Shown here: positions 36,175 through 44,411 of the stretch, one piece after another
Layout of the letters: each line of letters opens with the position of its first letter
Numbering within the stretch: the stretch's first letter is position 1
Origin: Parvularculaceae bacterium
Lineage (GTDB): Bacteria > Pseudomonadota > Alphaproteobacteria > Caulobacterales > Parvularculaceae
Direction of reading: 5' to 3'
Length of the DNA: 64,000 nt
Assembly (NCBI GenBank): GCA_013389105.1
Contig: JACADZ010000076.1
Coordinates: forward strand, 35,024 to 99,023
Notes under the pieces: model-generated
What the model was told of the DNA's origin: nothing
What the model saw: the letters and a program-made list of their open reading frames with translations, nothing else
The model's database searches: none
Program-made: the position numbers and the translations under genes

Positions 36175-36269
36175 GAAGCCCCTCCGAGAACCTTCAGATC
36201 GATTTGCCTTAGAGACCGCCGGACCGCGCGAGCCATTCGACGAAGGGAGGCTGGCGCAGGCCAAGTCGA

Positions 36270-36836
36270 TCACTTCGGCGCGCGCTTGGCGAGAATGCGC
36301 TGCAGCGTGCGGCGATGCATGCCGAGGCGCCGCGCCGTTTCCGACACGTTGTGGTCGCAAAGTTCGTAGACACGCTGGATGTGCTCCCAGCGCACGCGGT
36401 CGGCGGACATGGGGTTTTCGGGTGGCACCGGGCGCTCTCCCTCCCGGGCGAGCAGGGCGCGCTCGATGTCGTGCGCGTCGGCGGGCTTGGACAGGTAATC
36501 GATAGCGCCCGCCTTCACCGCCGCCACGGCCGTCGCGATATTGCCGTAGCCGGTCAGCATCACGACCTTGCAGTCCTCCCGCAGTTCGTGAAGCACGTTC
36601 ACCACCTCGATGCCGTCGCCGTCGTCGAGCCTCAGGTCGACCACTGCGAAATCCGGCGGCGCGCCTTTGGCGAGCGCCAGCGCCTCCTTTACCGAGCCGG
36701 CGAGTGCGACCTTGAAGCCGCGCCTCTCCATGGCGCGGCCAAGCCGCGTCCTCAGCGCCTCGTCGTCATCGACGATCAGTAGGCTCTTGCCCGCGATCTG
36801 AGGATTGGGCGCTTCGGTTTTTTCGGTTTCATTCAT
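36270..36836 (-). CDS. regA: RegA/ActR/PrrA redox response regulator
   Basis: 188 residues. The receiver domain (~16-130) has the acidic pocket DDDE near 23, phospho-acceptor Asp67 in VVDLRLDDGDG, and the K in LSKPAD. A short Pro linker (RPVPPENP) leads to a Fis-type HTH, NVSETARRLGMHRRTLQRIL. In relatives it controls photosynthesis, respiration, nitrogen or hydrogen genes by redox state. Follows regB with 57 bases between, same strand. Confidence 0.95.
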   Translation of the reverse strand: MNETEKTEAPNPQIAGKSLLIVDDDEALRTRLGRAMERRGFKVALAGSVKEALALAKGAPPDFAVVDLRLDDGDGIEVVNVLHELREDCKVVMLTGYGNIATAVAAVKAGAIDYLSKPADAHDIERALLAREGERPVPPENPMSADRVRWEHIQRVYELCDHNVSETARRLGMHRRTLQRILAKRAPK

Positions 36837-36893
36837 CGCTCAGGTCGTTTTTTGCTCCGTGTCGGGTTGTATGGCAAAGGTTGTTGCGCCGGA

Positions 36894-38213
36894 TCAACTC
36901 ATGAGGTCGCCAGCGCGCCAGGAAACCTGCACCCAGGCCCCAGGGGCGGCGGCCGGGTCATTCCAGGCGACATTGTCGAACAGGATCTTCGCGCCGCTCC
37001 TCTCAAGCAGCGTCTTGGCGATGAAAAAGCCAAGTCCCATGCCGGTCTTGCCAGGTTCGCGCGACTGGCGGCGCTGGCTCACATAGGGCTCGCCGAGGCG
37101 GGCGAGCACTTCGGCTGAAAATCCCGGGCCGTCGTCATGGACCGAGATGACGATCTGGTCCTTCGTCCATTGCGATGTCACGAGCACCTTTGAGCGCGCA
37201 AAGGCCGCCGCGTTTTCGATGATGTTGCGAAGGCCGTAGATAATCTCGGGCTTTCGCCGCAGCGCCGGGGGAGCGCCCTCGCCCAGCATCTCGAAAATGA
37301 CCGCCGGGCCGCGCGGCCGGTCGAGGAACGGACCGGCCGCCTCCTGCGCGAGCGCATCGAGCGTGATCCTGTCGAGAACGGCGTCTCCCTCCTCGCCCCG
37401 GCTCGAGAGCCGGCTCAGGATTTCGCGACATCGCTTGGCCTGCGCCACCAGGAGTTTTGCGTCATCCTCAAGAAGTCCCTTTCCCTTGAGTTCGTCCGCC
37501 ATTTCGCTGGCGGTGACCTGAATGGTCGCAAGCGGCGTCCCGAGCTCGTGCGCCGCCGCCGCCGCAAGACCGCCAAGGGCGTTAAGGCGTTCCTCGCGCG
37601 CAAGGACCATCTGGGTCGCTGCGAGGGCGGTCTTCATCTCAGCCGCCTCGGCGGCGATCCGCCGCGCGTAGGCCGCGAAAAAGGCGACCGAAAAGCCGAG
37701 GGCCACCCAGACGCCGGCGATGTACATCCTTGGCATTTCGAGAGTCTCGCCCGGTCGCCAGGGCAGCGGCAGGTTGGCCACCGCCAGCACGCTGACGCCC
37801 GCAAAGGCAAGCGAACCGATCAAGATGGTGAGCCGCAGCGGCAAGACGCTCGCGGCGATCGTCACCGGCGCGAGGATGAGCGCGACAAACGGGTTGTGCA
37901 GCCCTCCGGTCAGAAACAGGAGGGCGCAGAGCTGCAGGATATCGAACCCGATATAAGCCGCCGCCTCGCGGTCCGACAAAAAACGCTGCGGCGAAAACCG
38001 CATGGTCACGAAGAGGTTGAGCCAGGCGCTGGCCGCAATCACCGCGAGGCACCAGCCGAGCGGCGTCCGGAACCCGAAGAAAAAATGCACCGTGACGATC
38101 GCCGCCGTTTGTCCCGCGACGGCGAGCCAGCGCAGCGTAGTGAGCGTCCGGAGGCGAACCGGCCCGCGCAATTCGCCGATCGCGGCGTCGCGCTGGAACA
38201 ATCTCTTCAGCAT
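36894..38213 (-). CDS. regB: RegB/ActS/PrrB membrane redox-sensing histidine kinase
   Basis: 439 residues. Six membrane segments (~25-185) include the ubiquinone-binding heptad GGLHNPF at 103-109. The H-box has His222 in AHELGTPLATI, and redox-active Cys262 lies in KRCREIL, 40 residues later as in R. capsulatus RegB (His225/Cys265). The ATPase domain has N (IENAAAFA) and G boxes (DDGPGFS, GMGLGFFIA). Divergent from senC. All sensing residues are present. Confidence 0.96.
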   Translation of the reverse strand: MLKRLFQRDAAIGELRGPVRLRTLTTLRWLAVAGQTAAIVTVHFFFGFRTPLGWCLAVIAASAWLNLFVTMRFSPQRFLSDREAAAYIGFDILQLCALLFLTGGLHNPFVALILAPVTIAASVLPLRLTILIGSLAFAGVSVLAVANLPLPWRPGETLEMPRMYIAGVWVALGFSVAFFAAYARRIAAEAAEMKTALAATQMVLAREERLNALGGLAAAAAHELGTPLATIQVTASEMADELKGKGLLEDDAKLLVAQAKRCREILSRLSSRGEEGDAVLDRITLDALAQEAAGPFLDRPRGPAVIFEMLGEGAPPALRRKPEIIYGLRNIIENAAAFARSKVLVTSQWTKDQIVISVHDDGPGFSAEVLARLGEPYVSQRRQSREPGKTGMGLGFFIAKTLLERSGAKILFDNVAWNDPAAAPGAWVQVSWRAGDLMS

Positions 38214-38311
38214 CGTCTCCGCTATGACGCATGGCGCGTTCCGGCGAAAGGAATTATGGACTTTTTCCGCCGCCGCCTGTGTGGATCGTCTGTGTAAACA
38301 AAGGGAATCTT

Positions 38312-38920
38312 ATGGGGAAGTTGTGGAAAACCGTCTTGGCCCCCGCGCTGCTCGCCCTTGGCCTCGCAGCCTGCGACGCGGGCCCTTCAGTCGATGTTCC
38401 CAAGGATGCAGTGGTCAAACTCTCGGACGCATTTTCGAGCGATTTCGATCTCGTCGACACCAGCGGCGCGAAGGTCTCCGATGAGAACTTTCGCGGCAAG
38501 GTCATGGCCGTCTATTTCGGTTTCGCGACCTGCCCGGACGTCTGTCCGATGGCCCTGTCGCGCCTGTCGGGGGCGCTGTCGATCCTCTCCGAGAAGGAGC
38601 GAAGCCAGCTTGCGCCGGTTTTCATCACGGTCGACCCGGAGCGCGATACGCCGGACGCGCTCAAGGCGTTTCTCGCTTTTGACGATCGCATCATTGGGCT
38701 GACGGGGAGCAGGGAGGCGGTCGATCGCGCCCGCGCCTCGTTCAAGGTTTACGCAAAAAAGGCCGCCCTCCCCGGCTCGGCGCTCGGCTACACCATGGAC
38801 CACTCGAGCCTTTTCTACATCGTCGATAGAGACGGCCGGGTTACGCTGGCTCTCCATGATTTCCTGAAACCTGACGAATTCGCGGAGATGTTGCGTCGCA
38901 GCATCCATCGGCGGAATTAA
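38312..38920 (+). CDS. senC: SCO1/SenC copper-delivery lipoprotein
   Basis: 202 residues from the ATG at 38312, preceded by AAAGGGAATCTT. The lipobox ends LGLAAC (Cys21). It has a thioredoxin fold with copper-binding Cys74/Cys78 in FATCPDVCPMALS and a His in YTMDHSSLFY. It delivers copper to the CuA site of cytochrome c oxidase or keeps its thiols reduced. The regB-senC divergent arrangement is conserved in alphaproteobacteria, supporting both identities. Confidence 0.94.
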   Translation: MGKLWKTVLAPALLALGLAACDAGPSVDVPKDAVVKLSDAFSSDFDLVDTSGAKVSDENFRGKVMAVYFGFATCPDVCPMALSRLSGALSILSEKERSQLAPVFITVDPERDTPDALKAFLAFDDRIIGLTGSREAVDRARASFKVYAKKAALPGSALGYTMDHSSLFYIVDRDGRVTLALHDFLKPDEFAEMLRRSIHRRN

Positions 38921-39000
38921 CCTAACATATTGATATCGCATCAAGTATTTCCCAACAGACTCCCTCTGCCGGATTTGCGACGTCGATGGCGCCAATTCGA

Positions 39001-39017
39001 TTGCAGGCGCGCTGCAA
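39001..39017. promoter_or_regulatory. Perfect inverted repeat upstream of phaZ
   Basis: TTGCAG-GCGCG-CTGCAA, a 6-base perfect inverted repeat with 5-base spacer, about 90 bases before the depolymerase start in an otherwise gene-free 186-base gap. The TGC/GCA core recalls PhaR operators (CTGC..GCAG type). Assignment to PhaR is inference; no phaR is in the window. Confidence 0.45.
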
Positions 39018-39106
39018 TGCGTCGTAAAATCGTCGTCTTCCACAACTCGCGACCCGAACGGGAAAAAGAAGTCGGGCGCAACTACCAGTAGGAGTTCAGG
39101 CGGGGC

Positions 39107-40390
39107 ATGCTCTATACGGCCTATGAAATGACTTACGCCGCGGTCGCGCCGGCGCGAATCGCGGCGGGGATCGGCGCCCGACTCTGGCGCTCCCCGTTCA
39201 ATCCCCTCGCCGACTCCTGGGTGGCTCGCACTAGCGCAGCCGCCCTTGATGTTTTTGAGAACATGACCCGGCGCTACCCGAAGCCCGGCTGGGGTCTCGC
39301 CTCCACCTCGATCAACGGCCGCGACGTCGCGGTCTCGATCGAACCGGTCATGACCAAAAGTTTCTGCACCCTCCTCCACTTCCATCGCGACGAGAAGATG
39401 CTGACCGCGGCCGGCGTCGATGGCGATCAGCCGAAGACGCTGATCGTCGCGCCGCTTTCGGGGCATTATGCGACCCTGCTTCGCGGCACGGTCGAGGCCA
39501 TGCTCCCGGGCCACGACGTCTACATCACGGACTGGACGGACGCGCGCCAGGTTCCGATTTCGGCAGGTCGTTTCGACCTCAACGATTACGTCGACTATCT
39601 GATCGAGTTCCTGCGACTCATCGGCCCGCGGGCCCATGCGATCGCGGTATGCCAGCCGGGCCCGGCGCTGTTGGCGGCGGCCTCTGTCCTCGCCGAGGAT
39701 AGCGACGAGGCGCGCCCCGCGACCATGACCATCATGGGCAGCCCCATCGATTCGCGCAAATCGCCGACCGTGCCGAACCTTCTGTCCAAGGAGCGTTCCT
39801 ACGCCTGGTTCGAGCGCAACATGATCCACACGGTGCCGGGGCCCTACCCGGGCATGCTGCGCCGCGTATATCCGGGCTTCGTGCAGCTCTATTCTTTCCT
39901 GTCGATGAACTCGGACAGGCATCTCAACGCCCATTACGACTATTTCAAGAACCTCGTGAAGGGCGACGGCGACAGCGCCGACAAGCACCGCGCTTTCTAC
40001 GATGAATATCTTTCGGTCCTCGATCTGACCGAGGAATTCTATCTCCAGACCATCCGCGAGGTGTTCCAGGAGCACAGCCTCGCCAAAGGCAAGTTCATGC
40101 ATCGCGGCCGGCGCGTGAAGCCGGAGGCGATCTCGGACATCGCCCTCCTGACGATCGAGGGCGAGAAGGACGACATCTCGGGAATCGGTCAGACCCAGGC
40201 CGCGCACGACATCTGTACGGGCATCCCGAACCATCTGAAGTCGGACTATGTGCAACCCGGCGTCGGCCATTACGGCGTCTTCAACGGCTCGAAATGGAGG
40301 TCTGAAATCCAGCCGAAGATCGCCGACTTCATCAGGAAATTCGACGCCAAGGGCGCTGCGCGGAAGCTGCGCGTCGTCGCCCGGACCTGA
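39107..40390 (+). CDS. phaZ: Intracellular polyhydroxyalkanoate depolymerase
   Basis: 427 residues. It belongs to the PhaZ a1/d1 class of intracellular PHB depolymerases. Nucleophile Cys182 lies in AIAVCQPGP (Cys in place of the usual lipase Ser), the oxyanion region is IVAPLSGHYATLLRG, DVYITDWTDAR is conserved, and the catalytic His lies in QPGVGHYGVFNGSKW. It mobilises native PHB granules to 3-hydroxybutyrate units. No signal peptide. No phaC/phaB in the window. The ATG has GGAG about 12 bases upstream. Confidence 0.94.
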   Translation: MLYTAYEMTYAAVAPARIAAGIGARLWRSPFNPLADSWVARTSAAALDVFENMTRRYPKPGWGLASTSINGRDVAVSIEPVMTKSFCTLLHFHRDEKMLTAAGVDGDQPKTLIVAPLSGHYATLLRGTVEAMLPGHDVYITDWTDARQVPISAGRFDLNDYVDYLIEFLRLIGPRAHAIAVCQPGPALLAAASVLAEDSDEARPATMTIMGSPIDSRKSPTVPNLLSKERSYAWFERNMIHTVPGPYPGMLRRVYPGFVQLYSFLSMNSDRHLNAHYDYFKNLVKGDGDSADKHRAFYDEYLSVLDLTEEFYLQTIREVFQEHSLAKGKFMHRGRRVKPEAISDIALLTIEGEKDDISGIGQTQAAHDICTGIPNHLKSDYVQPGVGHYGVFNGSKWRSEIQPKIADFIRKFDAKGAARKLRVVART

Positions 40391-40396
40391 GCGGTC

Positions 40397-40591
40397 GTGA
40401 ACCCCGCGCGCCTCGGCGTCGTTTTCTTGCTGGCCCTCGCCGTCGCCGCCTGCGCGGACCGGGATTGTTCGTCTTCGGACGAACCGATCTGCTACAAGGA
40501 AAAATGCGACGCGACCGCCGACAAGGAAGCGTGCGCCACCTGGATCGAATACTGCCGGAACAATCCCGACTATGAGGGCTGCGAGGGCTAG
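40397..40591 (+). CDS. Small cysteine-rich lipoprotein
   Basis: 64 residues with a GTG start, six bases after phaZ. The lipobox AVAAC puts the lipidated Cys at 19. The mature ~46 residues hold six more Cys (24, 32, 37, 46, 53, 62), enough for three disulfides, in an acidic context (DSSSDEP-like, CDATADKEACATWIEYC). No family recognised. Likely cotranscribed with phaZ, which does not explain its job. Confidence 0.65.
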   Translation: MNPARLGVVFLLALAVAACADRDCSSSDEPICYKEKCDATADKEACATWIEYCRNNPDYEGCEG

Positions 40592-40644
40592 CGCGAAATG
40601 CATTTAATCTGGATCGGCATTTTGCGCTAAGGTGTTGATCGGTC

Positions 40645-40688
40645 GCGTGACTTTGCAAAAAACCGGTTCCCACTTTTTTGCGTCACGC
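40645..40688. repeat. REP-like palindromic intergenic element
   Basis: Outer arms GCGTGAC/GTCACGC and inner arms GCAAAAAA/TTTTTTGC enclose CCGGTTCCCAC. The core AAACCGGTTCCCACTTTT resembles palindromes I know to be scattered in intergenic DNA of many alphaproteobacteria. It lies between the convergent lipoprotein and DUF4174 genes and could also act as a bidirectional terminator. Only one copy noticed in this window. Confidence 0.6.
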
Positions 40689-40744
40689 TCTAGAGCGCCG
40701 GGCGAAAAGCAGAATCACCGGTTTCTCGGAATCCGGGTCGACAG

Positions 40745-41254
40745 CTAGGCGGCGCGCAGCCGCTTGAGAACCGCTGACTTCTTTTTGCCCGGCGGGGGCA
40801 GCTGGATCGGGGCCTCCAGCCCGATGGCGTCGAGAATGTCGGAGGCGAGCATCGGCGCCGCCGAGCGGAGCAGCGTCTTCCCGGCCTCGTCCACATAGAC
40901 GACCCAGAAACCGTTGTCGGCGTTCATGGCGTGCCGAAGCAGCGACGGGTCGAGCCAGTCGACCTCTTCGCCGTTCTTGCGCGGAACGCCGTCGCCATAG
41001 ACCTCCATCACCACGATGTCTTCGCGGATGAGGGCCGCGACCGCAGGCTTGAGGAGCCGGCGCTGGAGACGGCAGGGCGGATGATTGATCGTCGGCCCGA
41101 AAATGAACAGCGATTTCCTGGGCGAGAAGCGCTTCAGTTCGGCCTCCTTGAGGGTCGCGCCGATTTCCGCGAGCACCTGAGGCCGCCGCATGGCGAGCCA
41201 CGCGACTCCGCCGAGGATCACCGCCAGAGCGAAAAAGAGGACTGAAAGACCCAT
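40745..41254 (-). CDS. DUF4174-like membrane-anchored protein
   Basis: 169 residues. One N-terminal membrane helix (MGLSVLFFALAVILGGVAWLA) is followed by a thioredoxin-like DUF4174 pattern: KSLFIFGPTINHPPCRLQRR, DIVVMEVYGDG, FWVVYVDEAGKTLLRS. The domain is thioredoxin-shaped but lacks a CxxC. Function unknown. A CtrA-like box lies just upstream. Confidence 0.75.
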   Translation of the reverse strand: MGLSVLFFALAVILGGVAWLAMRRPQVLAEIGATLKEAELKRFSPRKSLFIFGPTINHPPCRLQRRLLKPAVAALIREDIVVMEVYGDGVPRKNGEEVDWLDPSLLRHAMNADNGFWVVYVDEAGKTLLRSAAPMLASDILDAIGLEAPIQLPPPGKKKSAVLKRLRAA

Positions 41255-41278
41255 TGCTCTTGTCGTAGTTCGCCGTCG

Positions 41279-41294
41279 TTAGAGGCCGGTTAAC
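41279..41294. promoter_or_regulatory. CtrA-like box upstream of DUF4174 gene
   Basis: TTAG-AGGCCGG-TTAAC, one base off the consensus, 25 bases before the ATG at 41254. Weak by itself; noted because a perfect site occurs elsewhere in the window. Confidence 0.3.
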
Positions 41295-41340
41295 GCGCGA
41301 GGCGTTCCGGCGCTCACGGCGACTGATTCCGCGCAGAACG

Positions 41341-42696
41341 CTAACAAGGCTCAACGCCGCTGGGAACGCGCGCCTTTTCCCCATGCCCCGCGGAAGAACC
41401 CAGCATTTCGTCATAGAGTCCGGTCGGGACCCGCGCGCGACGGCGCCACATATAGAGCGCGACGCAGCCCTGCATCAGGGCGCAGGCGAGAAGGGCGAGG
41501 CGCGGGTCCGCGTCCGTGCGCGTCACCAGCAGAACCGAGAGCGAGCCGAGCAGTGCGAAGGCCGCGTTCATCATGTTGCCGGCGGCAAGAATGCGCGCGC
41601 ACTCATGCGCCGGAGCGCGGCGCTGCACCGCCGCCTGCAGCGGCGCGACGAAGAGCCCCATAAGCGACGCGGCGAGCACGAAGGAGACCAGAATGGCGAA
41701 ACCCGCCGGTTTGCCCAGAAAATCCGAGGCTGTCTGCGGCGCGACAGAAGAGGCGAAGGGCGTCATCAGAAAGGCGAACAATGAGAGGACCGACGCTGCG
41801 GCGACGCCGAACGTCGAATAGCCGAGCGCGCTCCGGTTTCTCGCGAGGAGCGAGGCCGCGACGCCGCCAAGCCCCGCCCCGATTCCGAAGGCGCCCATGA
41901 CCAGCGTCGCGGTGGTTTCGTCGGCGTTGACCGAGTTCTTGATGTAGAGCGGAACCAGCACCGTCATCAGCGTCGAAACGTAGAAGAAGAACGACCAGCC
42001 GAGGATCGGCCGGGCGACGCCGCGTGCGCGGAAGGCGCGCGCAATCATGGAGACGCCCTGCGTGAGCACATTGAAGTCGAGTCTGAGATCCGGGGCCGAC
42101 GGCGACGCCTTCGGCGCGCCAAGGACGGCGAGAAACCCGACCAGCGAGGCGGCGAAGAGAAGCCCCCCCACCATGTTGCGACCGTTCTCGCCCGGGATCA
42201 CGAGGCCGCCGAGGAACAGGCCGAGCACAATCGACGTATAGAGACCGGCGTTGCAGAGTCCGTTCCCGCGAACCAGTTCGTCCGCGGCGAGATATTTCCG
42301 CATCGCCCCCTGTCGGACCGGAGAAAAGAAGGCGGACTGCGCCGCCATGGCGAACAGGACTCCGATCAGGAACCAGCCATTGTTGAAGTAAAAGCCGAGC
42401 GCCGCGATCGCCATAAGGATCACCTCGGCGAACTTGGTGACCCGGAACAGGCGTTGCGTTTCGTATTTCTCGGCGACCTGGCCCGCGATCGAGGAAAAGA
42501 TCAGCATTGAGACGGCGAACACGGAGCCGATGATCGGAATGGCGTCGTCCGCCCGGTCGAGGCCCTGGGTCGCAATCCAGCCAAAGGCGACGCCGATCAT
42601 CAGCGCCTGACGCAGCATGTTGTCCGCGAACGCCCCGAAGGAAAGCGCGGTCCACATCGGCAGGAAGCGCCGCTGAAAAAACAGGGGAGTCTTCAT
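41341..42696 (-). CDS. MFS transporter, LplT-like
   Basis: 451 residues from the ATG at 42696, which has AGGAG upstream; the track's longer start has non-membrane Arg-rich residues. Twelve membrane segments. The N-terminus FLPMWTALSFGAFADNMLRQALMI resembles the lysophospholipid flippase LplT and the MFS half of LplT-Aas-type proteins. Downstream of a PlsC-type acyltransferase, which fits import and re-acylation of lysophospholipids; that role is inference. Last gene of the tetR operon. Confidence 0.82.
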   Translation of the reverse strand: MKTPLFFQRRFLPMWTALSFGAFADNMLRQALMIGVAFGWIATQGLDRADDAIPIIGSVFAVSMLIFSSIAGQVAEKYETQRLFRVTKFAEVILMAIAALGFYFNNGWFLIGVLFAMAAQSAFFSPVRQGAMRKYLAADELVRGNGLCNAGLYTSIVLGLFLGGLVIPGENGRNMVGGLLFAASLVGFLAVLGAPKASPSAPDLRLDFNVLTQGVSMIARAFRARGVARPILGWSFFFYVSTLMTVLVPLYIKNSVNADETTATLVMGAFGIGAGLGGVAASLLARNRSALGYSTFGVAAASVLSLFAFLMTPFASSVAPQTASDFLGKPAGFAILVSFVLAASLMGLFVAPLQAAVQRRAPAHECARILAAGNMMNAAFALLGSLSVLLVTRTDADPRLALLACALMQGCVALYMWRRRARVPTGLYDEMLGSSAGHGEKARVPSGVEPC

Positions 42697-42751
42697 CTCG
42701 CTCCTGGCTCCGCCCTTGGGAGGTGCGATCGGTCGATCAGCATGTTCAGCC

Positions 42752-43510
42752 TCACGCCGGATCTGGCAGCGGCGCGCGGGCGAGATAGCCGCCTTGCGGC
42801 GCGCGATCGCCAAGAAGCGCAAGGGAAGCCGTCTCGATGCGCTCTTCAAGAAGGGCCATGAAGGCGTCCTTGCCAAGACCCGGCTCGATGGCGGGCAGGA
42901 ACTCGACGGTCGCGACGCCGGGCGTCAACTTCCAGGACTGTTGCGGCCAGAAGAGGCCGAGATTGGTGGCGACCGGCAACGTCGGCCGCCCATAAGCCTC
43001 GTACATGTGAAAGACGCCGCGACGGTAGCGATGGCGCTCGCCTACCGGCGACAGATGGCCTTCCGGATAGATGAGGATTGACCGGTTGTCGGCCGCCGCC
43101 TTCTTCAGGTCTTCGTCGACGAGGCGCGCCCGCGCGTGCGCGCCGCCGCAATTGTCGACGATGATCGCGCCCATCTTGCGCAAAATGCCGCCGACGATCG
43201 GAAACTTCTCCAAGTGGTCGCCGACCACCATGGCGAGGTCGGGAAACTCGCTCACCATAATGAAGCCATCGCCCCAGCTCTGGTGTTTGGCGGCGACAAT
43301 GAACGGACCCTCCGGCGCCCGCTCGCGGCCCTTCACTTCCACTCTGACGCCGGCGATCACGCGCATCCAAAACCGCATCAGCTTTGAATAAAGCCGGATC
43401 CAGGCGCTCATTGGCCGCCGCGCCGGCAGGAGGAGCAGCGGAACAGCGAGCACGGCGAACAGCGCCGACGTCACCCAGTAGGCAACCTGAAACAGAATGT
43501 TCCGGATCAT
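42752..43510 (-). CDS. 1-acyl-glycerol-3-phosphate acyltransferase (PlsC-like)
   Basis: 252 residues from the ATG at 43510, overlapping the tetR stop as ATGA. One N-terminal membrane pair is followed by the acyltransferase motif HQSWGD (HxxxxD), the glycerophosphate block GAIIVDNCGG and YPEGHLSPVG, where the usual Arg of PEGTR is His. It acylates lysophosphatidate or another lysolipid at the inner membrane. Confidence 0.9.
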   Translation of the reverse strand: MIRNILFQVAYWVTSALFAVLAVPLLLLPARRPMSAWIRLYSKLMRFWMRVIAGVRVEVKGRERAPEGPFIVAAKHQSWGDGFIMVSEFPDLAMVVGDHLEKFPIVGGILRKMGAIIVDNCGGAHARARLVDEDLKKAAADNRSILIYPEGHLSPVGERHRYRRGVFHMYEAYGRPTLPVATNLGLFWPQQSWKLTPGVATVEFLPAIEPGLGKDAFMALLEERIETASLALLGDRAPQGGYLARAPLPDPA

Positions 43511-44154
43511 GCGGCGCGGTTCTCCTCGGCTTTCAGCACGGCGATGACGGCGCGCGTGATGGCCGGCGCATGCGGGCGAAGCTGTCCCCCGATGCGGCCA
43601 TAGACCTTGTGCAGCGCCGTCTGGAACAGGACGCCGAGCGCCATCGCGGTGACGACGACCGGATCGCGTCTCGGGATCTCGCCGCGCTCCATGGCCGCGC
43701 GCACGATATCCTCGAGGGCATCGACGGGGTTGTCCTCCCCCTCTGGCGTCGGCAGGAAGCGATTGGTGGAGAGCAGGTGGAAGGCGAAACGGTCCCACTG
43801 CCAATCGGCGAGACCGCAATAAATGCCGACGATCGCCCTAACCTGGTCCTCGATCCGCGCGCCCTTCCCGATCGTGCTGCGCACATGCGCCGTAATGCGC
43901 CGGTGCACCGACATAAAGAGATAGCGGGCTAGCGTCTCCTTGGACGGCCAGTGGCGATAGATGACGCCCTCCGAGCACCCGGCCGCCCGGGCGATTTCCC
44001 GGGTGGTCGTCCCGTCTATGCCCTTGGTCGAGAAGAGCCGTGCCGCCGCCTCCTCAAGCCGCCGTCGCGTTGAGCTCGGGTGCTCGAACCAGTCCGAGTC
44101 GGTGTCGAAGGTGCCGGCGGCGGGATCGCTTTCATGGATCGGGGCGAGTGTCAC
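43507..44154 (-). CDS. TetR-family regulator, likely autoregulated
   Basis: 215 residues from the GTG at 44154. I prefer it over the track's GTG at 44178 because AGGAG precedes it and the earlier codon lies inside an operator palindrome and near the predicted transcription start. The HTH (~residues 25-70) reads TRRRLEEAAARLFSTKG with EIARAAGCSEGVIYRHW as recognition helix. The C-terminal ligand domain is unassigned. Heads the acyltransferase-MFS operon; a fatty-acyl or lysolipid signal is plausible. Confidence 0.9.
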   Translation of the reverse strand: MTLAPIHESDPAAGTFDTDSDWFEHPSSTRRRLEEAAARLFSTKGIDGTTTREIARAAGCSEGVIYRHWPSKETLARYLFMSVHRRITAHVRSTIGKGARIEDQVRAIVGIYCGLADWQWDRFAFHLLSTNRFLPTPEGEDNPVDALEDIVRAAMERGEIPRRDPVVVTAMALGVLFQTALHKVYGRIGGQLRPHAPAITRAVIAVLKAEENRAA

Positions 44155-44167
44155 AATGCTCCTGTAG

Positions 44168-44223
44168 TGAGTGTTCACTCAATATGGCATGTATTCCTAG
44201 CCGTGTCAAGTGAGCACTCACTT
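44168..44223 (-). promoter_or_regulatory. tetR promoter flanked by two operator palindromes
   Basis: Minus strand: -35 TTGACA (44209-44204), 17-base spacer, -10 CATATT (44186-44181). The palindrome TGAGTG-TT-CACTCA (44168-44181) touches the -10 and covers the start point. AAGTGAG-CA-CTCACTT (44208-44223) overlaps the -35. Their centres are 41 bases apart, about four helix turns. This is a textbook self-repressing TetR layout; binding is inferred. Confidence 0.8.
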
Positions 44224-44411
44224 ACGTCCTCTGACGAACGCGCGCCGCCCAGCCAGCGAGGCTCCGAGGCGGCCTATTCCGGCAATGGGCGTCAGGCTAG
44301 CTCGAGCCCTTGGCAGGCCCTTGGCAGGCAAGGTTTCCGGGCCGTGAGCCCTCCCGCCCGGTTGACGGCACGGCCCGCAACGGCGCTAAGCACCCCGAAA
44401 GGCTTCCGTCA

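Noticed and set aside
38387-40603. 738-residue minus-strand ORF across senC and phaZ
   Set aside because: Antisense to two well-supported genes; composition is shadow-like and it has no recognisable domain.
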